Of a stretch of 13,036 nt of DNA, positions 6,501 through 12,781 are shown one piece after another. Numbering within the stretch: position 1 is the first letter of the stretch; each line of letters begins with the position of its first letter. The position numbers were made by a program, and so were the translations under genes. The stretch spans positions 1 through 13,036 of the forward strand of contig JASEGN010000022.1 in assembly GCA_030018055.1 (NCBI GenBank). The letters run 5' to 3'. Origin of the DNA: Candidatus Aenigmatarchaeota archaeon. GTDB taxonomy: Archaea > Aenigmatarchaeota > Aenigmatarchaeia > CG10238-14 > SCSR01. The notes under the pieces are model-generated. The model made no database searches. It was not told the DNA's origin and saw only the letters and a program-made list of their open reading frames with translations.

Positions 6501-6773
6501 TCATATCCTCTTATCTAAATCTTTTATAATTCGTTTTCCTAATTTCGTTATTTTGTATCTTTTCCAAGTTTTCCTCCTACATTCTAAAGCCTTGACTAAT
6601 CCTTTCTCCTCCAGTTCGTGAATTGCTTTGAAAACGAGAAAATTCGAAACTTTGAGGTACGTAGCCAACTCTGCTGGTCTTGCTATACTTCTTTCTGCTA
6701 AGGTTAACAAAACTATTTTTCTTCTGTCAGTAGCCAAAACATAATCGACTAAATTTTCTCTTTTAGTTGTCAC
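6501..6773 (-). CDS. Winged-helix DNA-binding protein
   Basis: The 90-residue protein is a single winged helix-turn-helix domain of the ArsR/MarR-like type common in archaea. A leading helix (LVDYVLATDRRKIVLLTLAE) is followed by the turn-helix ARPAELATYLKVSNFLVFKAIHELEEKGLV and a basic wing (ECRRKTWKRYKITKLG). Start codon is GTG at 6773 with no Shine-Dalgarno site. A TATA box about 26 nt upstream suggests a leaderless message. It is divergent from the endonuclease-like gene across a 65-bp shared promoter region, so it could regulate that gene or itself. Its target is not known. Confidence 0.8.
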   Translation of the reverse strand: MTTKRENLVDYVLATDRRKIVLLTLAERSIARPAELATYLKVSNFLVFKAIHELEEKGLVKALECRRKTWKRYKITKLGKRIIKDLDKRI

Positions 6774-6838
6774 AATATGTAATTAGAATGATAACTTTAA
6801 ATATTAATAAAATATAAAATGATAATAGATGATAATAA
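6774..6838. promoter_or_regulatory. Bidirectional promoter region
   Basis: The 65 bases hold two TATA boxes facing apart. ATTTAAAG on the minus strand (6795-6802) is about 26 nt before the GTG of the winged-helix gene. TATAAAA on the plus strand (6813-6819) is 20-26 nt before the ATG at 6839. Both spacings fit leaderless transcripts. The region runs into the 10-bp tandem repeats at the start of the endonuclease-like gene. Confidence 0.5.
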
Positions 6839-6848
6839 ATGATAATAA
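6819..6848. repeat. Three 10-bp tandem repeats at a gene start
   Basis: ATGATAATAG, ATGATAATAA and ATGATAATAA follow one another exactly, one helical turn each, between the TATA box and the start of the endonuclease-like gene. The third copy contains the annotated ATG at 6839. Each copy supplies an ATG. Those at 6819 and 6829 are in other frames or precede stops. A protein-binding array is possible. Confidence 0.75.
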
Positions 6849-8011
6849 AATTAAAATATATGCAGAATAATTTTCGCTTTTATTTGAAAGATGAATTTCG
6901 AGAAAGTCTCTTTATACTTGCAAAAAATCGCATGAAAACAAACACGTGGAAGGAGTTAGCTAAAATAGTTAATGTCTCTTATAATTACATAAAAGATATA
7001 AGAAAGGGTAGACATTTGATAAGGTTAGACGTACTTAGAAAAATATGCGATGTTGCCAAAGTTAAATTGGATGACGTGGAGAAAAATATAATAAAAGTAG
7101 GGAGTGGAGGAAGTATAATTCATAATTTTACCCTACCTATAACAATTACCAAAGAATTAGCAGGATTAGTTGCTCATGGATTTGGTGATGGTCACATAGA
7201 TAAAAAATATACGTTTCACTACTGTAATAGCGATGAAGTCTTGCAAGAAAGAGTAGTTTCTTTTATATTGAAAACATTTAATTTACATTCTTTTTATGTT
7301 CGTTTTTCAAGTTATAATGTGCCAGTTAGGTGTTACCCATTTATAGTAGGGTATGTACTAAATATTCTCGGCGTTCCTAAAGGAAATAAAACACTGCAAG
7401 AGTTTTTGGTGCCCTCATGGTTAATTCACACAAATAAAGCCTGTAAGAGAATATTTCTTAGAGAACTTTTTAGTGATGAAGGTGCGGTGCATAAAGATAC
7501 TAAAAATAAACGTAGGAGAAGTATATCCATAGCGTTCAGCCGAAAAGTAGAATATATGAATTCTCTGAAGTTATTTTTAGAAATCTTACGAAGAATGCTT
7601 CTAGAATTTAATATTAAATCTCGGGAAGTAACTGAACAAAAAAGATATAAAGACAAAGAGGGTAGAGAAAAACTTGTATTGGGATTTGATATCACAGGCT
7701 TTAGAAATCTTTCGCTCTTTAAAAAAGAAATTGGATTTTCTTCTCCATCTAAAAATGCGGACTTAGATTTTATATTAGGAAGTTTTCAAATGAATCCAGC
7801 CAACTTTACTAGGCGATTAATATTAGAAAACCTACAGAAAACAACTAAACCAAAAACTACTAAGGAAATTACAGAAGAAATTGGAAAAGCCTATTCCACG
7901 ACGAAAAAGTATATACGAAGCCTTTATAAAGAAGGTAAGGTAACGCTCTGTTATAAATTAAATAGAAAAAATTATTGGACAATTAACGATGGAAAACAAA
8001 AAAATATGTAG
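6839..8011 (+). CDS. Free-standing LAGLIDADG endonuclease-like protein with N- and C-terminal HTH
   Basis: The 390-residue protein has three parts. Residues about 35-80 form an XRE-like helix-turn-helix (WKELAKIVNVSYNYIKDIRKG, then RLDVLRKICDVAKVKLDDV). The middle carries two LAGLIDADG-type motifs, ELAGLVAHGFGDGHI at 106-120 (acidic residue D117) and IFLRELFSDEGAV at 205-217. In the second, glutamate occupies the usual metal-binding aspartate position. Residues about 345-387 form a winged helix (TTKEITEEIGKAYSTTKKYI and a wing with NYWTIND). It could be a homing endonuclease or a domesticated, WhiA-like regulator using the fold only for binding. No interrupted host gene, intron or intein is seen around it. 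Its last 23 bp overlap the following radical SAM gene, so the two are probably cotranscribed. ATG 6839 fits the TATA spacing, and ATG 6860 is an alternative. Confidence 0.75.
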   Translation: MIIKLKYMQNNFRFYLKDEFRESLFILAKNRMKTNTWKELAKIVNVSYNYIKDIRKGRHLIRLDVLRKICDVAKVKLDDVEKNIIKVGSGGSIIHNFTLPITITKELAGLVAHGFGDGHIDKKYTFHYCNSDEVLQERVVSFILKTFNLHSFYVRFSSYNVPVRCYPFIVGYVLNILGVPKGNKTLQEFLVPSWLIHTNKACKRIFLRELFSDEGAVHKDTKNKRRRSISIAFSRKVEYMNSLKLFLEILRRMLLEFNIKSREVTEQKRYKDKEGREKLVLGFDITGFRNLSLFKKEIGFSSPSKNADLDFILGSFQMNPANFTRRLILENLQKTTKPKTTKEITEEIGKAYSTTKKYIRSLYKEGKVTLCYKLNRKNYWTINDGKQKNM

Positions 8012-9113
8012 AGTATGCAAGACCGTTAAGCCAATCTCCCAATTCCTTGGAGTTTGTAAAGATTGTATAAGAAATTTTCCAGATCGCTCTATTTCTTATA
8101 TCAAAGAAGTTCATGAAAAAGCAAGAAAAATGATGAATGTTCCAGCATTTATTCCTAAAGATGGTGAAGTTATCTGTGAAATTTGTGGAAATAAATGTAG
8201 GATATCTAAAGGTAAAAAAGGCTATTGTGGCCTAACAGAAAATATTGATGGAAAACTTACAAGAAAAATAGGTAATGAGGAAGTTGGGTTAGGGCTTGTG
8301 TATAAAGATCCTCATCCTACGAATTGTACGGCTGTTAATTGGTGTGCTGGAGGAACAGGAGCAGGATATCCAAAATATGCGATGAAGAATAGAACTGAAT
8401 TTGGCTTCGCAAATGCAAGCGTATTTTTAGGAACATGTAATTACCATTGCCTCTATTGCCAAAATGTGAGTTGGCATGATATGATAAGAGATAAAGCACC
8501 CTTAATGAAGGCTGAAGAACTAACCAATTTGATTCTAGAAGATAAAGAATATACCTGCGTATGTTGGTTTGGAGGAACACCAGAGCCACAAATTCCATTT
8601 GTTTGGAATGTTTCTAGACTAATTAGGAAGAAAGTAAAACAAGAAGACAGAATATTGAGGATTTGTCTTGAATCTAACGGAAATTTCTCATGGAGATGGT
8701 TGAAAAGAATAGCAAAGATTTCCTTGAAATCAGGAGGAGGTATAAAGTTCGACCTTAAAACAGCTAAGGGATCACAACTCAACCTAGCTCTATCAGGGGT
8801 ATCGAATGAAGTCTCCTACGAAAATTTTGAAAGGTTAGTAAAGTTTCATCAAAGAAGGCCAGAAGTACCCTTCTTGAGAACAAGTACGTTGCTTGTACCA
8901 CATTACATAGATTTGGAAGAAATTAGGAAAATAACGAAGTTTATAGCAAGCCTTGATAAAACAATCCCGTATTCTTTACTTGCTTTTTATCCCCATTATT
9001 GCATGACTGATATTGGGCTTACTTCAAGAAAATTTGCACTCGAGTGTTATAAAGTTGCGAAAGAAGCTGGCTTAGAAAAAGTTAGAATCGGCAATTTAAA
9101 TTTACTACGATAA
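7989..9113 (+). CDS. Radical SAM protein, pyruvate-formate-lyase-activase type, with zinc-ribbon N-terminus
   Basis: This 374-residue enzyme of the COG1180-like radical SAM group has the cluster motif GTCNYHCLYCQNVSW (C150, C154, C157, classical CX3CX2C). Before it come two cysteine-rich modules: CRVC...CKDC (C7, C10, C23, C26), which looks like a zinc ribbon, and CEICGNKC...GYCGL (C63, C66, C70, C80). The second is typical of archaeal members that lack a neighbouring glycyl-radical enzyme. The C-terminal part has IKFDLKTAKGSQLNLALSG and the FLRTSTLLVPHYIDLEE barrel strands. No glycyl-radical partner is in the window, so the substrate is unknown. The start overlaps the end of the endonuclease-like gene by 23 bp. 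Confidence 0.85.
   Translation: MENKKICRVCKTVKPISQFLGVCKDCIRNFPDRSISYIKEVHEKARKMMNVPAFIPKDGEVICEICGNKCRISKGKKGYCGLTENIDGKLTRKIGNEEVGLGLVYKDPHPTNCTAVNWCAGGTGAGYPKYAMKNRTEFGFANASVFLGTCNYHCLYCQNVSWHDMIRDKAPLMKAEELTNLILEDKEYTCVCWFGGTPEPQIPFVWNVSRLIRKKVKQEDRILRICLESNGNFSWRWLKRIAKISLKSGGGIKFDLKTAKGSQLNLALSGVSNEVSYENFERLVKFHQRRPEVPFLRTSTLLVPHYIDLEEIRKITKFIASLDKTIPYSLLAFYPHYCMTDIGLTSRKFALECYKVAKEAGLEKVRIGNLNLLR
9094..9101 (+). promoter_or_regulatory. TATA box of the EF-1B gene, inside the radical SAM coding end
   Basis: ATTTAAAT is centred about 25 nt upstream of the EF-1B ATG at 9122 and lies within the last codons of the upstream gene. The spacing fits an archaeal leaderless promoter, and no Shine-Dalgarno site precedes the ATG. 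Confidence 0.4.
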
Positions 9114-9121
9114 TTTCTTTT

Positions 9122-9382
9122 ATGACTGAGGTTATAGTTGAGCTTAGGGTATTACCAAAGGATGTAGAGGTTGATTTGGAAAAACTAGAGAAGGAAATTA
9201 ATTCAGCTCTAACACCACAAAAAATTTTAAGGGAGCCTGTAGCCTTTGGGCTAGTTGCTTTGCGTGTAACAAAAATAGTTAAAGATGAGGCTGGACAAAT
9301 AGATGAGTTGGAGAGAAAACTAAAAATCATAGAAGGGGTTGGAGAGCTAGAAGTTTTAAAAGTAACAAGAGCTATCTATTGA
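9122..9382 (+). CDS. Translation elongation factor 1B (EF-1 beta), archaeal type
   Basis: The 86-residue protein is the guanine-nucleotide exchange factor that recycles EF-1A from its GDP to its GTP form. It begins with the beta strand VIVELRVLPKDVEVDLEKLE. It then has REPVAFGLVALRVTKIVKDE, where the conserved P-x-A-F-G-L segment reaches into EF-1A. It ends in the typical GVGELEVLKVTRAIY strand. The length equals the usual archaeal size (about 90 aa). It starts 8 bases after the radical SAM stop and ends convergently, overlapping the DUF655 gene stop by 7 bp. Confidence 0.93.
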   Translation: MTEVIVELRVLPKDVEVDLEKLEKEINSALTPQKILREPVAFGLVALRVTKIVKDEAGQIDELERKLKIIEGVGELEVLKVTRAIY

Positions 9383-9921
9383 AAGCCGATTCCAACGAAT
9401 AATCTATTCCTTTCTTCACCTTTAAGCTCGTCCAATATCCTCTTTACCACAATCCTTCTAACATCAGGAAACATCTTTATTCTTTGATGAAGATCATCAA
9501 AACTTTCAAATTTCTTTTTCTTTCTTTCTCTTATTATCCTCCAGAGATGTTTTTTCCCAATTCCAGGTAGAAGCTCAAGAGCATGAAACCTTGTACTTAT
9601 TGGTCCAGCTCTATTGAAAAACTCAGTAACCTTTTTTTCATTATTTTTAACTAGGTTGTTTATCGTGTTTTCTACCTCACTTCTAGCAAAACCAGTCAGC
9701 TCCTCATAAGTTATCCTTCCTTTTATATACTTTACTTCAGCACGTTTGTTCTCACCAACATATAACCTATCTCCAGGTTTTACAACAGTATTATCGCGTA
9801 TAACAACTTCAAGCAAGTTAAAGTATTTTTCTCCAATTGTCTGCGCTAATGGCTCAGCTTTTCTATCTGTAGCTTTTCCATGAGGTAGAAAATCTAATAC
9901 TATTACAAATTCATCCTTCAT
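9376..9921 (-). CDS. DUF655 family protein
   Basis: This archaeal conserved protein of about 181 residues has an N-terminal OB-like beta-rich part (FVIVLDFLPHGKA ... VVKPGDRLYVG) and a C-terminal helix-hairpin-helix (ARGPIST-type segment RAGPISTRFHALELLPGIGKK, then LWRIIRERKKKKFESFDDL). It probably binds nucleic acid. The gene is the last of the operon with rpoF and L21e, a neighbourhood known for DUF655 in archaea, where a rRNA dimethyltransferase often follows. Here that gene is replaced by a convergent EF-1B gene. I chose ATG 9921, preceded by AAGGGTG at a suitable distance, over GTG 9933. A ribosome or RNA-related role is inferred only from context. Confidence 0.88.
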   Translation of the reverse strand: MKDEFVIVLDFLPHGKATDRKAEPLAQTIGEKYFNLLEVVIRDNTVVKPGDRLYVGENKRAEVKYIKGRITYEELTGFARSEVENTINNLVKNNEKKVTEFFNRAGPISTRFHALELLPGIGKKHLWRIIRERKKKKFESFDDLHQRIKMFPDVRRIVVKRILDELKGEERNRLFVGIGFQ

Positions 9922-9935
9922 CAAAAAGAACACCC

Positions 9936-10262
9936 TTATAAGCTTTTCCTCACAGTTTCAAGAATTAGATCAATCTCCTCACTCGTAAAATTTGTGTATT
10001 CCTTCTCCAAAATAACCCTTAAATCGTCCCTACCCTCAGGCAAGAAGTTTGCAATTGCAATTATTTTTCTTTCCCTCAATTTTTCAATTTTCTTTAGCTC
10101 CTCAACTAAATTCTTGATCTTTTCAACATCAACCTTAACAAATTTGTTCAGGATATCAAGTGCATTTTTTTGTTCATATTTTAACTCAACTTTTTTCCCT
10201 ATTCCTTCGAGTATCTCTTTCGCTTCAGCATCGGTTACCAACTTTTCAGTCAACACTTTCAT
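9936..10262 (-). CDS. rpoF: DNA-directed RNA polymerase subunit F (Rpb4)
   Basis: The 108-residue protein is the archaeal Rpb4 homologue that forms the polymerase stalk with subunit E. The opening MKVLTEKLVTDAEAKEILE and the HRDC-like C-terminal half (ERKIIAIANFLPEGRDDLRVILEKEY, then FTSEEIDLILETVRK) are characteristic. The ATG overlaps the L21e stop as ATGA and is preceded by AAGGAGGAT, the strongest Shine-Dalgarno site in the window. L21e and RpoF are therefore translated as a coupled pair. Confidence 0.92.
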   Translation of the reverse strand: MKVLTEKLVTDAEAKEILEGIGKKVELKYEQKNALDILNKFVKVDVEKIKNLVEELKKIEKLRERKIIAIANFLPEGRDDLRVILEKEYTNFTSEEIDLILETVRKSL

Positions 10263-10543
10263 TTTATCCTCCTTAAATGCTCTGGTGCTACTATAATCTT
10301 TTTTTCCTTTCTACCATTTATTATTTTAACCATATAACTTTTACCTCTACTACTTATTATTTCACCAACATAGCCTTTAAATCTTGGAAATGGCATCCCT
10401 CTGTAGCTACTTGGTTCTGGTGCAATAACAACCTTTTCACCAACTTCAAATTTTTGTATGAATTTTGTTATGGCTGGCCTAACCAATTTCTGTCTAAGCT
10501 TTTTCCTCATCTTCGCTCTGAAGCCCTTAGATTTTTTAACCAT
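10259..10543 (-). CDS. rpl21e: 50S ribosomal protein L21e
   Basis: The 94-residue, strongly basic protein is the archaeal/eukaryotic ribosomal protein L21e. The N-terminal GFRAKMRKKLRQK rRNA-binding arm, KFEVGEKVVIAPEPSSYRGM with PFPRFKGYVGEI, and the end IIVAPEHLRRIK are diagnostic. The length matches the family. It begins 14 bases after the Pus10 stop and ends inside the rpoF start. Confidence 0.95.
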   Translation of the reverse strand: MVKKSKGFRAKMRKKLRQKLVRPAITKFIQKFEVGEKVVIAPEPSSYRGMPFPRFKGYVGEIISSRGKSYMVKIINGRKEKKIIVAPEHLRRIK

Positions 10544-10557
10544 AAATGAAATTACAT

Positions 10558-11844
10558 TTAAATTTTTATCCTTCCATGGATTTTTACAACATCCAAAATA
10601 ATTTTTTTAACTTTATTTTCTAAAATTTCAGCTACATTTGGTTTTGTTCTTCCTTCATCACCAGTTATTAACTCCTTTATATAAAGCCCAGATTCTGCTC
10701 TAATCTTTAGTTGAAGATTTTTTCTTCCCAACAATTTCCAAGAAATTTTTTTAATCAACCTTTTTCTGAATTTATCAGCTCTTCTATGAAGAACTCTTAA
10801 AGGAGTTTTTTGAACAATAGGTTCTAAAGTTAATTTTTTTAACTCTTTCAACTTCTTCTTTTCAATTGATTTTTCAAACTTAACTTCCGCCAGGTAACTT
10901 TTGTCCAATTTCTCGGTTTTCAGTTTTCTAATAAAAAACTTACCTTCCTTAATTATTTTCATCGCAGAAACTTTCACTTTTTTTGATTTGTTTATCTCTC
11001 TCTGTAATTTCTTCAAATCAATTTTTCTTTTCATTGGCTTTACTAGTTCTATAATAAATGTTCTCCAGTCTAAACAACGGGCATCAATATCCTCTCTTCC
11101 CGAGCTATGAAGTGAAGATTTTTTTGCTCCCGTAGCTTTCAGCAAAGGTTTCTCTATTTCTTCTTGCACAGAGGTAGCGTATAATTTTCCAGTTCCTTTA
11201 CAGGCTATACAACCCTTTCCTCTACACTTGCTACATAGCCACTTGGTTTGAGGAATACCACGAACAAGCTTTTTGTATTTTCCAAAAATATATAAACTTC
11301 TTACTTGAAGCGATATTCTATCATTTTCTAGATCTACAAGAATGGTTATGTCAGGGTTCTTTAGTTCAAATCTTTTTTTAGTAAATTTTTCAACTAACTT
11401 TCCTAACTCACGATTAACCTCAGCTTTTATCGGTTCAACCCATTCTAAATTAACCTTCTCCCAAACCTTTTCTTCTACCGAAAGAATTCTCCTTGGAATT
11501 ATACTTCCAATCAGAAAACTTTCAAATTCAAATTTACTCAATTTTTCTATCACATGTTTGACTAACTCATCAATTTTTTCATCAAAAAAATTTTCACAGA
11601 TGAAACATTTGGGTGGTTGTGGGATTTCAATTTTTACATTTCTAAAATTTATTCCATAAAAGTTTGCTAAGTTAATATCAATCTTTTCACCAGAATCTAT
11701 TAGAAACGCTAAGTAATAACGAATGATTTTTCCTCTTTCTTCGTTATCTAAACCAGATAGCAGCTGTCCAAACAGTCGACCTAAGCAATGATCACACAAA
11801 TATACCTCTTTCAAAACTTTTATATAAATTTCTTCAATTTTCAT
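10558..11844 (-). CDS. pus10: tRNA pseudouridine synthase Pus10
   Basis: This 428-residue archaeal enzyme makes pseudouridine 54 and/or 55 in the tRNA T-loop. N-terminal cysteine pairs CDHC (C17, C20) and CFIC (C80, C83) form the zinc site, followed by a THUMP-like region. The catalytic domain has KATGAKKSSLHSSGRED with IDAR, containing the catalytic aspartate. A second cysteine cluster (CSKCRGKGCIACKGTGK) precedes it. Near the C-terminus TPLRVLHRRADKFRKR and AESGLYIKELITGDEGRTKP, then NVAEIL, are conserved. ATG 11844 (with a TGAT Shine-Dalgarno element) is preferred to the TTG at 11871, which would overlap the recombinase. It lies 10 bases after the recombinase stop. Confidence 0.92.
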   Translation of the reverse strand: MKIEEIYIKVLKEVYLCDHCLGRLFGQLLSGLDNEERGKIIRYYLAFLIDSGEKIDINLANFYGINFRNVKIEIPQPPKCFICENFFDEKIDELVKHVIEKLSKFEFESFLIGSIIPRRILSVEEKVWEKVNLEWVEPIKAEVNRELGKLVEKFTKKRFELKNPDITILVDLENDRISLQVRSLYIFGKYKKLVRGIPQTKWLCSKCRGKGCIACKGTGKLYATSVQEEIEKPLLKATGAKKSSLHSSGREDIDARCLDWRTFIIELVKPMKRKIDLKKLQREINKSKKVKVSAMKIIKEGKFFIRKLKTEKLDKSYLAEVKFEKSIEKKKLKELKKLTLEPIVQKTPLRVLHRRADKFRKRLIKKISWKLLGRKNLQLKIRAESGLYIKELITGDEGRTKPNVAEILENKVKKIILDVVKIHGRIKI

Positions 11845-11854
11845 ACAATCATTT

Positions 11855-12361
11855 TTAGAGCAGTTTAGCAAGTTTTTTTAATATCCTATTTACTACGTGA
11901 GTATATATTTGAGTTGTTTGAAGGCTTTTGTGACCAAGTAGTTGCTGGATGTATCTTATATCAGCTCCAGCCTCCAGTAAATGAGTAGCAAAAGAATGTC
12001 TTAGTGTATGTGGACTAACTTTCCTATTTATCCCTGTTTTCTTTGCGGCATTTTTAACTATTTGCTGGATAGTTCTCTCATCATACCTCCTTTCTCTTTC
12101 TGAGATGAGAATAGGACCATAATACTTTCTTCCGTATTTCAGAAGTACCTCCTTAAGTCTGGCATGTAAAAACACAACTCTTTCCTTCCCACTCTTTGTT
12201 GCTTTAACGTGAATAAGTTCCCTTTCAAAGTCAATATCCTGCCACTTCAAATTTCTAACTTCATTCAATCGTAGTCCAGCATAGTATAGAAACATTAGAA
12301 CTATTTTATGTTTTATGTTGCTCGTTACCTCTATCATTCTACTAATTTCCTCTTTATTCAA
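11855..12361 (-). CDS. Tyrosine recombinase, catalytic domain (in a frame separate from its N-terminus)
   Basis: The frame encodes the full catalytic domain of an integrase/Xer-type tyrosine recombinase, about 168 residues. Visible residues are R in YYAGLRLNEVRNLKW, K in ATKSGKERVV, HxxR in SPHTLRHSFATHLLEAG, H in QLLGHKSLQTTQ, and the nucleophile Y in IYTHVV, so the R-K-H-R-H-Y set is complete. The extra segment that marks integron integrases between the K and HxxR boxes is absent. The frame opens at a TTG overlapping the N-terminal frame's TGA. The ancestral gene surely continued from it. A -1 slip on the T6 run at 12360-12365 would give VFLNKEE and fuse the parts into about 265 residues. 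It is adjacent to a possible integron cassette. Confidence 0.85.
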   Translation of the reverse strand: MNKEEISRMIEVTSNIKHKIVLMFLYYAGLRLNEVRNLKWQDIDFERELIHVKATKSGKERVVFLHARLKEVLLKYGRKYYGPILISERERRYDERTIQQIVKNAAKKTGINRKVSPHTLRHSFATHLLEAGADIRYIQQLLGHKSLQTTQIYTHVVNRILKKLAKLL

Positions 12362-12651
12362 AAAACAATTGGTATTTTCATACCTCTTTTTACCAATGGC
12401 AATTCTTCTGCAAACTCTTTCTGTAAAACACTTTTATAAAAGAATTTTAACGCAAAATAAACAGACCTCATAGTAGACCTACTTTTATTTGAATAAGAGA
12501 GGAGAAATTCCTTTGGTTCTTTACAAGATTTCAAAAAATTCTTTACTATTGAGATGTAGGATTTTCTTGTTCGGTAGGAATATTTTCTTAACTTTATTTC
12601 TTTAATCAACTTTCCTATTAATTCATATCTTTCTTGTGGTGTGTATACCAT
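12358..12651 (-). CDS. Tyrosine recombinase, N-terminal core-binding domain (frameshifted from the catalytic part)
   Basis: The 97-residue product is the SAM-like core-binding domain that clamps DNA in tyrosine recombinases. RKYSYRTRKSYISIVKNFL is the first helix pair. RSTMRSVYFALKFFYKSVLQ is the second. RGMKIPIVF is the linker, which normally continues as P-V-V-L-x-K-E-E into the catalytic domain. The YSYRT and FFYKSVL patterns resemble the integron-integrase branch more than the Pyrococcus XerA I recall, but that is judgement by eye. ATG 12651 has no Shine-Dalgarno site. The frame ends in TGA right after the T6 run. On its own this peptide could bind DNA but not recombine it. Confidence 0.8.
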   Translation of the reverse strand: MVYTPQERYELIGKLIKEIKLRKYSYRTRKSYISIVKNFLKSCKEPKEFLLSYSNKSRSTMRSVYFALKFFYKSVLQKEFAEELPLVKRGMKIPIVF

Positions 12652-12684
12652 ATTTAAGTATACTGTTTAACTAAAAAAATATTA

Positions 12685-12705
12685 ATTAAACGTAATTCGT
12701 TTAAT
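12685..12705. repeat. 8-bp inverted repeat upstream of the recombinase gene
   Basis: ATTAAACG and CGTTTAAT are perfect inverted copies separated by the 5-bp spacer TAATT. The repeat starts 34 bases upstream of the recombinase ATG, at the likely promoter. It could be a recombinase-binding site, an operator, or both. The right arm also supplies the left half of the attI-like simple site. Confidence 0.75.
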
Positions 12706-12709
12706 AGTT

Positions 12710-12716
12710 GTTAGGC
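12710..12716 (+). other. Integron-type core site GTTAGGC (GTTRRRY)
   Basis: The heptamer matches the GTTRRRY core at which integron integrases cut between G and TT. It stands 58 bp from the recombinase start and 65 bp before the small ORF, where an attI/first-cassette junction would be. GTTTAA (12699-12704) faces it across a 6-bp spacer as a left half-site. The heptamer alone is not rare: an identical one occurs at 5651-5657. Confidence 0.45.
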
Positions 12717-12735
12717 GAAATGCATTATGCAATTC
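12717..12735. repeat. Small inverted repeat just after the core site
   Basis: GAAATGCA and TGCAATTC form an inverted pair (7 of 8 positions) around a 3-base loop TTA, directly after GTTAGGC. It might be a folded element at the cassette's left end or a binding site. Confidence 0.5.
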
Positions 12736-12781
12736 ATCTCCCAACAGAATTTAAAAACTTTAAACAAGAGAGGGAAATGTC

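Larger units (their letters stand above)
12652..12781. other. Intergenic interval with attI-like and cassette-leader features
   Basis: These 130 bases separate the divergent recombinase and small ORF. They contain an 8-bp inverted repeat (12685-12705), the core GTTAGGC (12710-12716) with an oppositely oriented GTTTAA 6 bp to its left, and a second near-perfect hairpin (12717-12735). A TATA-like TTTAAAAAC lies at about 12750-12758, and GAGAGGG at 12768-12774 lies 7 nt before the ORF's ATG. The distance from recombinase start to core (58 bp) is close to the length of known attI sites. Confidence 0.5.

Noticed and set aside
6839..8011. Intein or intron inside the radical SAM gene
   Set aside because: The radical SAM protein has a complete N-terminus of its own. 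The endonuclease-like gene has its own promoter and stop, and no splicing-block residues flank it.
10277..10549. Plus-strand open frames opposite L21e, RpoF, Pus10 and the deacetylases
   Set aside because: They are antisense shadows of well-supported genes, with F/S/L-rich translations, no family motifs and no promoters or ribosome-binding sites.
11855..12651. Calling the recombinase IntI or XerA by symbol
   Set aside because: It lacks the IntI extra segment yet has IntI-like helices in the core-binding domain. I cannot run a tree, so no symbol is given.
12665..12716. Reading GTTTAAC ... GTTAGGC as a complete attC
   Set aside because: The inner arms are 13 bases from the left box but only 4 from the right box, so it does not have the symmetric attC layout. 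An attI-like site fits better.
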